A DNA stretch of 64,000 nt from Bathymodiolus thermophilus thioautotrophic gill symbiont. Lineage in GTDB: Bacteria; Pseudomonadota; Gammaproteobacteria; PS1; Pseudothioglobaceae. Of this stretch, positions 33,617 to 42,587 are shown piece after piece. The position numbers and the translations under genes were made by a program. Positions within the stretch are counted from its first letter, which is position 1; the number at the start of each line of letters is the position of its first letter. The DNA lies in contig NZ_CP024634.1 in NCBI RefSeq assembly GCF_003711265.1, forward strand, positions 1,922,001 to 1,986,000, written 5' to 3'. The notes below the pieces were generated by a model, which made no database searches, was not told the DNA's origin, and saw only the letters and a list, made by a program, of their open reading frames with translations.

Positions 33617-35632
33617 TTAGACCCCCCTCAACATATTTGCTTTACTGAAGTCCATATTTGCATCTTGCTTAGAATCATCATTAGCTGGTATTTTGTCTTC
33701 GCCTTCAGAGGTAACTTTTGTTTTTGGCGTGTGAGCATTGAAGTTTAAAGAATACTGCTGATGCTGATTATCGAATGGTATTTCCATTTTTACATAATCT
33801 GGCACATCACCTAAAGTGGCTTCATTAAAAAAATATGGATTGGCGTTTGCGCTGGATTCAATACCGTCACTATTATTGATACCTACATTACTCTCTAGCA
33901 TGTAAATATGATTATCTTTAGTGCTGGCAACAAAACCATTGGCCTGTATTTTTTTAGCTTTAAAAAATTTCTGCTTAAAACTAACAGCAGGATAGTTACC
34001 TGGGAGACGATAAAATCCATGCAAGTCCCCTAGATTAAGTATTTCTGTCGGTAAAACCAATTCTCGTAGCTTTTCATTCTCAGAAATAGAAATAGAATCA
34101 CGGCCAATATGCGCACCCATAGATAAATTTTCATTAGTAACTTTGACTTCTTCTTTGCCCAATTGCTCCGAGGAATGCTGTGCATTCTTTTGGTCATTAG
34201 ATCTAAAAAATATTTTACTTGCAGTTGAATCAGACAAAGTCTGTGCGCCTTTTTCCCCATAAATAGATTGTATCTTTGAATAACTTTGATAACTAAGGAC
34301 AACGCAACAACCGTACTTGCGAGACTCTGCTAATATTTTCTCTAAAGATTTAAGCTTATGAAGACTAGGTAACTCGTCAATAATTAGCCACACCCTTCTT
34401 TTTCTATCTTCAGGTAATGACAGTATGCTTGACGCAAAAATATCTACCCAGCAACTTATTAGTGGCTTTAGTACTTCGTGTTGATCGCCAATGGAATTAA
34501 TAAACACACAACCATTGTTATCTTCATTTTTAACCCATTCTCTAATACTAAAATCTCCCCTATCTTCAGTTAAAAATTTAAAGCTTTCGAGTTTTGAAAG
34601 CAGAGTTGAGCGAACACTTAGTGCAGTTTTTTCAATGCCATCAGCAAAAATAGTAGCAGCGGCTGTATTTTTAACTATCTTGGCAATCTCTTTAAGTGAA
34701 ATTGAAAGTAATTTATCAAATAATATTTTTGTTGAATATTCGCCTGTTTCTTGCAATTTTCGTGCACTATTTGATAATAACGATCTAGCGGTATCAGTCC
34801 AAAATGGATCGTTGGCACCCGCTTCTACTTCGGGAATTATGGAGGCAGCAATATCATCATAATGATAAACTTCTTGTACCTCATTCCAAATACTCCAGTT
34901 CGGCGATCTATCGTCCAATGGGTTTAAAATAACATCTTTAGACTTATCGTAAAATTCAGAAATAAACTCGGTAGAAGTTGAATATATAATGGCTCTATCA
35001 CCTCTATTTTTAATATCTCTAATCAAGTGTTTAAGGGTTTGCGACTTACCAGTACCAGTAGCGCCACTAATTTCAAAATGGATAGTTTCAGTGTTTTTCA
35101 AAATTGGTATTTCGCCAAGCTTTAAATTTACATTGATTTGTTTTCTTTTTAAACTATTTTGAAAATCTTCATTTTTAACGAGAGTTCCGCCTCTCAAAAA
35201 CTTGTCAGCCTGATGGACTTTGCCTTGCTTGCGGATATACAAACTAATTAAAATGTAAATAAAAAAATTAAGCAACAGAGATTGAAAAAAAGAATTTAAC
35301 AAAACATTGTTAATGCGCTTGCTTGCACTTATAAATATCACTGAATTTGCAACTCTTGGATGCTTTAAAGTAATATGTCGGCCATTAAATAAAATTCTAT
35401 TAACACCTTTTTCAATGCCTACATAAGTCATTAAACTTGAATAATGATAATTGATTGCAAGCTTACGGTCGTTGGCAGTTGTATTGATTGTAGCGTAAAT
35501 AACAATATAAGCAGTAGAGATGATAAGTGTTGCCCAAGAAACACGCTTAGCGGTTTGCCTTAACATACGAATATTGTGATCAACAATCTGACCGCCTCGC
35601 AACCAATTTTTAACATTTGATATTTTTTTCAT
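33617..35632 (-). CDS. traD: TraD, type IV coupling protein
   Basis: 671 residues. Two N-terminal membrane segments (about 34-54 and 100-118) are followed by Walker A SGATGTGKSQ at about 188-197 and Walker B VWLIIDELPSLHKL near 410. The C-terminal tail is Asn- and Asp-rich. The hexameric ATPase links the relaxosome to the secretion channel at the inner membrane. It overlaps the ribbon-helix-helix gene by 4 bp and precedes traI by 4 bp, so coupling protein and relaxase are made together. Confidence 0.93.
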   Translation of the reverse strand: MKKISNVKNWLRGGQIVDHNIRMLRQTAKRVSWATLIISTAYIVIYATINTTANDRKLAINYHYSSLMTYVGIEKGVNRILFNGRHITLKHPRVANSVIFISASKRINNVLLNSFFQSLLLNFFIYILISLYIRKQGKVHQADKFLRGGTLVKNEDFQNSLKRKQINVNLKLGEIPILKNTETIHFEISGATGTGKSQTLKHLIRDIKNRGDRAIIYSTSTEFISEFYDKSKDVILNPLDDRSPNWSIWNEVQEVYHYDDIAASIIPEVEAGANDPFWTDTARSLLSNSARKLQETGEYSTKILFDKLLSISLKEIAKIVKNTAAATIFADGIEKTALSVRSTLLSKLESFKFLTEDRGDFSIREWVKNEDNNGCVFINSIGDQHEVLKPLISCWVDIFASSILSLPEDRKRRVWLIIDELPSLHKLKSLEKILAESRKYGCCVVLSYQSYSKIQSIYGEKGAQTLSDSTASKIFFRSNDQKNAQHSSEQLGKEEVKVTNENLSMGAHIGRDSISISENEKLRELVLPTEILNLGDLHGFYRLPGNYPAVSFKQKFFKAKKIQANGFVASTKDNHIYMLESNVGINNSDGIESSANANPYFFNEATLGDVPDYVKMEIPFDNQHQQYSLNFNAHTPKTKVTSEGEDKIPANDDSKQDANMDFSKANMLRGV

Positions 35633-35892
35633 TCGATACCCTGCTGTTTTTTAAACGCATCAACCATTTGTAAAACTCTATTCAAATCTTCTGATTTAAT
35701 TTGACTGCGCAAAATCATTAAAATTTCAACGAGCATTTTTTGATTGAGATTTTTATCATAATTTAATTTATCGTTAATCATTGAGCGAACAATTTCTGCC
35801 ACACTCTGGTCTGATTCTTTCGCCATCTGTTTAATTGCTTGCATTTCTGAAAAAGGCAATCTAATTGTTAATCTCTCTGTTGATTTATTCAT
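35629..35892 (-). CDS. Ribbon-helix-helix DNA-binding protein, possible relaxosome accessory factor
   Basis: 87 residues. ERLTIRLPFSEMQAIKQMAK followed by SDQSVAEIVRSMINDKL is a typical Arc/CopG-type ribbon-helix-helix: one strand and two helices. The second half is helical. It overlaps traF on one side and traD on the other by 4 bp each. In F the ribbon-helix-helix protein TraY binds oriT and helps the relaxase; this gene next to traD and traI may serve the same purpose, or repress the operon. Confidence 0.7.
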   Translation of the reverse strand: MNKSTERLTIRLPFSEMQAIKQMAKESDQSVAEIVRSMINDKLNYDKNLNQKMLVEILMILRSQIKSEDLNRVLQMVDAFKKQQGIE

Positions 35893-36710
35893 TGTGTATT
35901 ATTTGGATCTAGTCCTGTGCCAATATCACTTTGGTTGGTAAAAAATTGTGTTGGTGTGATTTCTTTTTGGATATAACGAATAGCACGGTAAATATTTTCA
36001 GTTAATGCTGGTAATGAAGTAGCACCAAAAGTAACAGGTAAATATTTATCGCTATTGCGCTTAACAATTAGAATGCTTGGTGTTTGTTTAATGTTAAAGC
36101 GTTGTGCTAAACTTGGGTTTTGACTTAACTCAATGATTTTAATATCAAAATTAAACACGCTTAAAAACTGCTTTAGAACACCATCTTGCAATCTACAATA
36201 CTCACAAGTTTTAGAACTAAAATACAATAATCCATATTGATGCGTTGATTTTTGTAAATAATCATCCATGGTGCGCTTGCGTGTATTAAATTGCGCTTGT
36301 TTACCAGTGTTGGTAATTGGCACTTCATCAGCAAGAGATAAATTTGGGTTTGTTTGAGTAACGAAGCCCACAACTGCAGCATAAGCAGCTGATTTTTTTC
36401 GGCCAACATCTTGAATTCTTAAATATTCAGACACATCCGCCGCATTGAGTGTGTGAATTGCATGGTTACGCCATTTTTTAATCAATACTTGAAGTTGCTT
36501 TGGATGTAATTTCATTAAAACTTTTGACTTCGGCAATAACGCAGGTGCAGGGGGTGCAGGGGGTAGTGAATTTAACTTTTTTTCTTTGGCTTCTTTTGGT
36601 GCTACCTCATAATTCCAATAGCCTTTTCCTATGTTTTTTTCAATATCACTTGCCAACAAAGGGCTTGCGAGTAATAATAAAATAATATTAATATTAAAAT
36701 AGTTTTTCAT
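35889..36710 (-). CDS. traF: TraF, thioredoxin-fold pilus assembly protein
   Basis: 273 residues with signal peptide (MKNYFNINIILLLLASPLLA). The C-terminal half has a thioredoxin-like fold with a redox pair, FSSKTCEYCRLQ near residue 168, and the later cis-Pro region QTPSILIVKR. F TraF often lacks the Cys pair, so this version may be an active oxidoreductase. It works in the periplasm in F-pilus assembly. The first 50 bp of the gene are nearly identical to those of the neighbouring trbC. It overlaps trbC by one base and the ribbon-helix-helix gene by four. Confidence 0.85.
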   Translation of the reverse strand: MKNYFNINIILLLLASPLLASDIEKNIGKGYWNYEVAPKEAKEKKLNSLPPAPPAPALLPKSKVLMKLHPKQLQVLIKKWRNHAIHTLNAADVSEYLRIQDVGRKKSAAYAAVVGFVTQTNPNLSLADEVPITNTGKQAQFNTRKRTMDDYLQKSTHQYGLLYFSSKTCEYCRLQDGVLKQFLSVFNFDIKIIELSQNPSLAQRFNIKQTPSILIVKRNSDKYLPVTFGATSLPALTENIYRAIRYIQKEITPTQFFTNQSDIGTGLDPNNTQ

Positions 36711-37522
36711 TATCTTATCTCTAGTAAATGCTTGAGTTTTGACAGATCGGTTTTTTCAGATAGTGCTTGAATCATGTATTTAAATGGTGCAAGACCAATA
36801 AATTTATGAACACCGCTTGCATTGACAACTTCAATATTCCCTTCGGAACAATAATTACCACCACTCAATTCATCAACATAAACCAAAGTTGGCACTTTGT
36901 TAATGGTGTATCGCTGAAAAAGAACTGGATCTATATTGATTCTAGTTTTATAAGTCTTACAGGCAACACCTCTGCCACAATTCTCATCTTTGGTAATAAT
37001 AGATTTAATATAAGCCATGGTGGGTTGCATTTTTTCGCCACCGCCAATAAACCCTCTTATAATCATTTGGGCATTTGGATATTTTTGTAATTGCCTAGCG
37101 TAAGTGCGCATTTTTTTCTTTGGCATTGAAGATGAAACAAATAAATATAACCTGTGTCCCGACACTGTAGATTCTTCTTGCTCTTGAATGTTAAGGTTTT
37201 TTTTAAGTCCTCGTATTAATTGCGCTTGTTTAGTTTTCCAACTTTTGTTTTTAACTGTTCTAAGCATTAAATTTTGAACTGATAAACGATGATTTTTACT
37301 GTCTTTATCTACTTGTTTTTCAAGTGCCTTTATGCGATTTCTTAATTGTCCATTAATACTTGGTTTTTTAACATTAAATGCTTTTACTCGTGCATTTGAA
37401 TTTGCCACCTCTTTTGCAAGATTTTTCATCTCTTGGTTAATTTCAGGCAAAAAAATATCACTTGCCGACAAAGGGCTTGCGAGTAATAATAAAATAATAT
37501 AAGTATTAAAATAGTTATTCAT
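36710..37522 (-). CDS. trbC: TrbC, F-type pilin assembly protein
   Basis: 270 residues with signal peptide (MNNYFNTYIILLLLASPLSA). A helical N-terminal region is followed by LYLFVSSSMPKKKMRTYARQ, the start of the TrbC thioredoxin-like domain, MIIRGFIGGGEKM and INIDPVLFQRYTINKVPTLV. This pattern is typical of F-type TrbC, a periplasmic protein needed for pilus assembly; it belongs with TraW, often as a fusion. Its stop is adjacent to traF and 36 bp separate its start from traU. The signal-peptide DNA is shared with traF. Confidence 0.88.
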   Translation of the reverse strand: MNNYFNTYIILLLLASPLSASDIFLPEINQEMKNLAKEVANSNARVKAFNVKKPSINGQLRNRIKALEKQVDKDSKNHRLSVQNLMLRTVKNKSWKTKQAQLIRGLKKNLNIQEQEESTVSGHRLYLFVSSSMPKKKMRTYARQLQKYPNAQMIIRGFIGGGEKMQPTMAYIKSIITKDENCGRGVACKTYKTRINIDPVLFQRYTINKVPTLVYVDELSGGNYCSEGNIEVVNASGVHKFIGLAPFKYMIQALSEKTDLSKLKHLLEIR

Positions 37523-37558
37523 CGTTATTTTTCCTTCTTTTGCTAATTACGATTAAAA

Positions 37559-38713
37559 TTAATATCCCACACAGCATTTAACTTTTCTAAACACCATCCA
37601 CGAATAGTTGCCGCCACCTACAAGTTTATTTTTAAACATAGTCCAACCCATGCCAGTCATCCCGATAGGACGACAAGCATTGTCTTTAACTGGACGCATT
37701 AGTTGAATTTTGTAATGGCTTTTTTTCCAAATAGGCGTATAGACACTGCCGCACGCATCAACACCAGGGTCAAGCAGTAAGCCTGTACGCCCCATCATAT
37801 AAATACTGCGTGCAGCAATGCCTGCGTTTGCCTCCACTCTATCAGTTGCGCCAATTGAACCTGTAAAGGGGTAGGCATTACCCCAGCTACCCATGCACCA
37901 AAAAAGATGATCAATTGGGTTGCCAGTTGCAGCTGCAATTGAATCAGCAGCACATGCAAGTTGAGCGACAGGATTGCCGAACACCAGGGCCTCGGGATTA
38001 AGTAACATTGCTAATACTGGATTATTCCAATGTGGTAACAATTCACTCATCATTGCAATATCAAAACTCACATCTTCAGTGCAAGGTAAATCAGTAAACA
38101 TATCTAAAATTTTCCAAACTGGGAATTTGTAATAGTGCATTTGGGCAAATATTTTAGGACTTATACCACTACTTGTGGAATCAACAAAAAGCGATCCACT
38201 ACCTTGTCCAAGGCTTGGATTTTCAAGTTGTGTACCAATCGCATTCATGCACCACGCATCGCGCACGGTGTCAATCACTCGTGCAGGTTCCCAAAATGAA
38301 ACACTAATACCCACCGTAGGGTTTTCGCCTCCACAAGCGCAAATACTATCTCCTATATTTTCATCTCCAAGATCTTGGCCATTCGCCATTTCAACAACGC
38401 CACCAATAGAGATTGGGAACACACATTGCCAATTCACTTCGGTTGGTATTGACAAAAAACTATTTGAACAACTGCCAGCATTTGCTTTTGACCACATCAC
38501 ACTTGCTAATATCAGTGCTAATCCAATGATAATTTTCCCTAGATTTCTAAAAAGTAACCCGAATATCAAAAATCGTATCTTAATTACGATTAAAGACAAG
38601 ATGACACTAGCAATTATCATCAATATAATGTCACCTTGAAAAATATCCATATCAACAATTGAGTGAAAATTCATATTTTTTAACAGTGAAAGTAAGTGAT
38701 CGACTGATTGCAT
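37559..38713 (-). CDS. traU: TraU, conjugative pore protein
   Basis: 384 residues, somewhat longer than F TraU. After two hydrophobic N-terminal segments (one at about 30-48, one at 60-74 followed by NAGSC) comes the conserved Cys-rich domain: ICACGGENPTVGISVSFWEP, ARVIDTVRDAWCMNAIG, then PHWNNPVLAMLLNPE and LFWCMGSWG. It acts in the periplasm in DNA transfer more than in pilus formation. traU and traW abut without a gap (38713/38714). Confidence 0.9.
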   Translation of the reverse strand: MQSVDHLLSLLKNMNFHSIVDMDIFQGDIILMIIASVILSLIVIKIRFLIFGLLFRNLGKIIIGLALILASVMWSKANAGSCSNSFLSIPTEVNWQCVFPISIGGVVEMANGQDLGDENIGDSICACGGENPTVGISVSFWEPARVIDTVRDAWCMNAIGTQLENPSLGQGSGSLFVDSTSSGISPKIFAQMHYYKFPVWKILDMFTDLPCTEDVSFDIAMMSELLPHWNNPVLAMLLNPEALVFGNPVAQLACAADSIAAATGNPIDHLFWCMGSWGNAYPFTGSIGATDRVEANAGIAARSIYMMGRTGLLLDPGVDACGSVYTPIWKKSHYKIQLMRPVKDNACRPIGMTGMGWTMFKNKLVGGGNYSWMVFRKVKCCVGY

Positions 38714-39298
38714 TTAATTACCCCTTGGTGCAAAAACTTGAATTAAGAATCTATCGCCTTGTTGACTAATGATTGCTGGCACTTGCTTAACACCTAATCT
38801 TTTAATCGCATTTTTAGTTAATAAAAAAGCTCGTTTTCCTGTTTTTTTTATAAATACTTTGGTATCTATATTGGCAACCAATAAGGTGTCGTCTGAACTA
38901 ACCAGAGGAGAAAGGCTAGACATCATTTTTAAGTGGCGAGTAGAACCCAAAACAATCAATTGATTGGGTAAAGTCGTATATTTTAAAGGGTTAAATTCAA
39001 ACCCTTTTGGGTATAAAACTTTACCATTTTTATCTTTAACTTCAAAAGGTAAAGCAGCGGTAGGTGTGTAATAATATGATTTGTCTTCTTGAGCGATTGG
39101 CAAATATGCAATTTCCTGAGTAAGCTTCATACTTCTTTGCAATGCTTGCCAATCAACTTGTTTAGCTTTTTTCTGAATTTCAACCAACAAATCGGGTTCA
39201 ATAATTTTATAAGTTGTGCCCTTTGAAATAGAAATAGCGTTACTAACACCGCTCAACACATATAATAAAATAATAACAATATTAACATAGTTTTTCAT
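38714..39298 (-). CDS. traW: TraW, pilus assembly protein
   Basis: 194 residues with a signal peptide ending in SNA. YKIIEPDLLVEIQKKAK near the N terminus, FEFNPLKY in the middle and LIVLGSTRHLKMM are TraW landmarks, followed by a Val/Phe-rich C-terminal part. It is a periplasmic partner of TrbC. It overlaps the second traN part by one base (39298). The signal peptide resembles those of traF and trbC in its first residues (MKNYVNIVIILL). Confidence 0.88.
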   Translation of the reverse strand: MKNYVNIVIILLYVLSGVSNAISISKGTTYKIIEPDLLVEIQKKAKQVDWQALQRSMKLTQEIAYLPIAQEDKSYYYTPTAALPFEVKDKNGKVLYPKGFEFNPLKYTTLPNQLIVLGSTRHLKMMSSLSPLVSSDDTLLVANIDTKVFIKKTGKRAFLLTKNAIKRLGVKQVPAIISQQGDRFLIQVFAPRGN

Positions 39299-40716
39299 TA
39301 TTTTTTAATTTGCTTATAGTAATCAGTAACACTATCAGTAATATTCTTTTGAATTAAGGAATCTCCTTTAGACTTCATGTCGCCATAGTACTCGGTTAGG
39401 TCGATACGACTAAAATCTAATGATTGAAATTCGTCAGGAGTAAAACCACCGCAAGATGGGCTTTTTGCACTACCCCAACTTTTACCCATTTGGGCTCGCC
39501 CTTGCTCTTGCAAAATACGGCCAAGTTTTGAATTAAAACAACAATAACTTTTAGATCGTTGCACACAACCAATAGTCCATTCTTTAGAGCAATAAGTACC
39601 TATCAAATGACAATAGCCCGATCCATTTAGCATAGCGGCTTCAGTGTCTTGTTGACCGCAAGATATAAACTTTGAAATAACCTGTATTGCTATTACTACA
39701 GCAACGGTATAAGGGTCAACACCAACAAATGCAGATTGTGCAGCACTTGAAGCCGCCGCACTTGAGGCTGCGGCTGTTGCTCCAGTTGCGGCTGAGGCAG
39801 TATAAGCAGTATATGCTGCAGAAACAGCGCCGTATGTTTGGACTATTGCCATACTTTTAGCAGTATTACTCAACATACTACCCGAAGAATCCCTATAAAC
39901 AACACCTGTATCTTTGCAGCAATTCTTAGTTATTCCTGAATACTTGCACGATAAATTACGCCCTGAAAACATTAATGCCTGATCCATGCAGGCACCATCC
40001 ACACTCCTTTCACCATCATCAATTTCTATAACTGATGGTGGCGTAACATCCTTAGGTGGCGTCACATCTAAATCTATACAGGGATTTATAGAGCATTTTT
40101 GAATGCCATCAACATTAACGCAACTATTGCCGGCAGTAGGACAGGAGTATGTGTTGTTAATATTGTTTTTAGAGCAATAATTAACTCTAGAAGACTCCAT
40201 TAAAGTTGTTGCGGTGCCATTGTATTTCAAAATAAAATAAGGTGTGGATGCGTCAGGATAATTCTCTTTTTTTATAAGTAAAACTTTCTTAAACTTGACC
40301 TTATCTTTAGTATATTCGTCCCAATTACTACTTGCTGGAAAAAATATAAATTGCCGCCCTTGGAAGCGTACAGCAGAGAACCAAAAAATTGACGAGTTAT
40401 AGTAGAAAATATCTATAATTTCTATTACTTGTGCATTATTTTTACACGAAGATTTACAAGTGTTTTCATCATCATAAAATGATTCATCAAGGTCGCATTT
40501 ATAGTTATAAGTTTGCACAACATCACAAGTTTGCGCGCCAACACTACAGAACTGCTCGGTGCCGATGACCTGGCAACTAGCATTTTCACCTATGCCACCA
40601 ATGTCTCCATTACCATCAATGTCTTGACCACAAACAAAATTACTTGCATGCACTGGATTTAAATAAATAAACACAATGCATAGGGCAATTCGTATTTTGC
40701 TATTTAACTTTATCAT
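39298..40716 (-). CDS. TraN-like protein, C-terminal part type (472 aa)
   Basis: A signal peptide ending PVHASN is followed by an unknown N-terminal region and then a Cys-rich domain. The end, CCFNSKLGRILQEQGRAQMG then WGSAKSPSCGGFTPDEFQSL and DFSRIDLTEYYG, is the C-terminal signature of TraN, the outer-membrane protein that stabilises mating pairs. A low-complexity Ala/Ser stretch lies at about 296-320. The usual N-terminal TraN part is instead found in the separate gene at 42588-44507. The start lies inside the end that the lipoprotein gene had before IS insertion (17-bp overlap). Both parts have signal peptides, so a two-protein TraN is likely, not a simple frameshift. Confidence 0.75.
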   Translation of the reverse strand: MIKLNSKIRIALCIVFIYLNPVHASNFVCGQDIDGNGDIGGIGENASCQVIGTEQFCSVGAQTCDVVQTYNYKCDLDESFYDDENTCKSSCKNNAQVIEIIDIFYYNSSIFWFSAVRFQGRQFIFFPASSNWDEYTKDKVKFKKVLLIKKENYPDASTPYFILKYNGTATTLMESSRVNYCSKNNINNTYSCPTAGNSCVNVDGIQKCSINPCIDLDVTPPKDVTPPSVIEIDDGERSVDGACMDQALMFSGRNLSCKYSGITKNCCKDTGVVYRDSSGSMLSNTAKSMAIVQTYGAVSAAYTAYTASAATGATAAASSAAASSAAQSAFVGVDPYTVAVVIAIQVISKFISCGQQDTEAAMLNGSGYCHLIGTYCSKEWTIGCVQRSKSYCCFNSKLGRILQEQGRAQMGKSWGSAKSPSCGGFTPDEFQSLDFSRIDLTEYYGDMKSKGDSLIQKNITDSVTDYYKQIKK

Positions 40717-40758
40717 CTGCTTTTTTCACTAAACGCATTAAATATTCTCCAACATATT

Positions 40759-42049
40759 AAGACCCCTGCATAGCACCCTAAAACCAACCATCAAAACCCA
40801 AAACCCTCAATTTTTGACTTTTCAAAGTCAAAAAACATATAAAACCCAGCTTTCATTAAAAAAATCATCAATATCAACTATAAATCGCTCATTTTTTACT
40901 CTTTCCACAAAAAAGACACAATAATCCCTAGGTTGTATTTAATCCCTTGTTAATATAAACATTCGCCGCTCTAACTAGATTATAAGCAATAGCTTTAAGA
41001 TTAACTTCGCTGGCAACTTTCTCTAAACCAATATAACGACTTCTTGCCAAACCATAAGTGCGTTTGAGCGTACCAAAGGTGCGTTCAACCACAAACCTTC
41101 TTTTGCTGATTGCTTTATTGCGTAATTTATTCCAATGACTCATTTGCTTGCCTTTGGGTTTTTTGCGCATAATACCATCTCTTAACTTTTGTGCTTTAAG
41201 TGCTTCACTATTAGCTTGAGAGGCTGCTCCTTTGTCGTATAAAACTCTTACGCCTTTTTGATTGCCTGCCTGTTTAACATTTTCTTCAAAATGAGTCATT
41301 TCACTATCATTAGCAGGGTGCGTAGTGGCTTTGTTAATTAATCCATTGGCATCAGTTGTTACTACTGATGAATATCCATAAGTGTATTTTCCCGCCTTAA
41401 ATGTCCATCTTGCATCTTTATCATCTGAATATTGAATTGGGTTACTATCAATCTCATAAACCTCACCAGTTTTGTGTGTTGTAATAATCTTCTTAGTGCG
41501 TCTAGCACTTTGAATTAAGGTTGCATCCATGGCAACATGTTTGCCATTAGAGAGTTTGAGTTGATTGTTCTCAAGCATAAGATTGATGCTACTCAAAAGT
41601 CTATCAAATAGATTTTGTTTGATTAGTTTGGTTCTAAATCTGCCAATGGTTGTGGCATCAGGTTTGTTGCCACTTAGGCTAAAGTTGCAAAAGTTAATAA
41701 AGACTAAATCTCTACTAAGACTATCAGCCAACTTCTCATCAGAGAGATTGTGCCATGTGCCTATTAATAGCGCTTTAAACAGACTAACAGCAGAATAGTC
41801 AACTTTAATATGAGACAGATCTTTGGCTATAACTTCCCAATCGATAACTTTGTTAATGATGTCTAGCTGGGAGTTTGGTATGTTGATAAAACTATCAGCA
41901 AAGGTTTGTTCTTGAGTGGTTTTAACTCGCATTTTTTTGTAAGTGTCTGATAATTATAGTATTTTATCATAAATGCTAATGTTTGCATAAGGTTTTGAGA
42001 GTTGATTTGTGATTTTTTGTTGGGTTTTTTAGTTTAATGCAGGGGTCTT
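40759..42049 (-). mobile_element. IS5-like insertion sequence, copy 2 (1291 bp)
   Basis: Inverse orientation to copy 1, with the same ends (AAGACCCCTGCAT) and length. The 5-bp target duplication is ATATT (40754-40758 and 42050-42054). It sits in the transfer block and breaks the lipoprotein gene; its transposase reads in the direction of the operon. Confidence 0.9.
40928..41932 (-). CDS. IS5-like family transposase (DDE), copy 2
   Basis: 334 residues, identical to the copy at 9355-10359 except Asn for His in SHWxK and Thr for Ala at the end. The catalytic residues (MDATLIQ, LYDKGAAS, VERTFGTLKR) are all present, so the element is probably active. It may provide the enzyme for both copies. 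Confidence 0.95.
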   Translation of the reverse strand: MRVKTTQEQTFADSFINIPNSQLDIINKVIDWEVIAKDLSHIKVDYSAVSLFKALLIGTWHNLSDEKLADSLSRDLVFINFCNFSLSGNKPDATTIGRFRTKLIKQNLFDRLLSSINLMLENNQLKLSNGKHVAMDATLIQSARRTKKIITTHKTGEVYEIDSNPIQYSDDKDARWTFKAGKYTYGYSSVVTTDANGLINKATTHPANDSEMTHFEENVKQAGNQKGVRVLYDKGAASQANSEALKAQKLRDGIMRKKPKGKQMSHWNKLRNKAISKRRFVVERTFGTLKRTYGLARSRYIGLEKVASEVNLKAIAYNLVRAANVYINKGLNTT

Positions 42050-42547
42050 ATATTTAATAATTTGACTTCTTTTAAAAAATCCAGGTGTGCTAAATTTAGC
42101 AATTTTTCCACTCAACATGTTTTGATAAGTTAATTGGTATGTTGTGCCAGTAAAAACACCAAAATCTAATTTCGTAATTTTTAAATAAATGCCATCTGCA
42201 CTAGGTTTTGAGTAACTAAGTTTTTTATACTCATTTGCATCTTTTGTCAAAGCAACGATTTGACAATTGTATTTATCGTTTCTTTCCCTGAAAGAATCAC
42301 ACACTTCTTTGGCGTTGACCTCTCCTATTAAAGTATCAAAGCCAATATAAACAGATTGTTTGTTTTTCAACCCATCATCTATCAAGCCAAAATCTTCTTT
42401 CGAAAATGAGGTTCTAATTGCATCTGCGCTAACATCGCCGATAATCGCTGGCACTACTGTTTGCAATGTTGTTGCAACACAACCTTGTAATAAAGTTACG
42501 CTCAATATGACTACTGACAGTGTTATTTTTGTATTAATGTTTTTCAT
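42029..42547 (-). pseudogene. Lipoprotein of the transfer block, 3' end replaced by IS insertion
   Basis: The frame starts with a lipoprotein signal (VTLLQGC, Cys 23) and continues with PAIIGDVSADAIRTSFSKED and a mixed domain of unknown family. It runs into the IS and ends KTPALN, the same artificial end as the ssDNA-binding gene at 9258. Joining 42050 to 40753 gives QIIKYVGEYLMRLVKKADDK, VK and a stop at 40700-40702, a protein of about 183 residues overlapping the next traN part by 17 bp. The IS therefore replaces about 17 residues. The gene stands where F-type systems sometimes carry an extra lipoprotein between traC and traN or traW; its function is unknown. Downstream genes may now depend on IS read-through. 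Confidence 0.65.
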
Positions 42548-42587
42548 TTTTTACTCCATTTTTTTGTATTTATATTTTTATTCTCAT

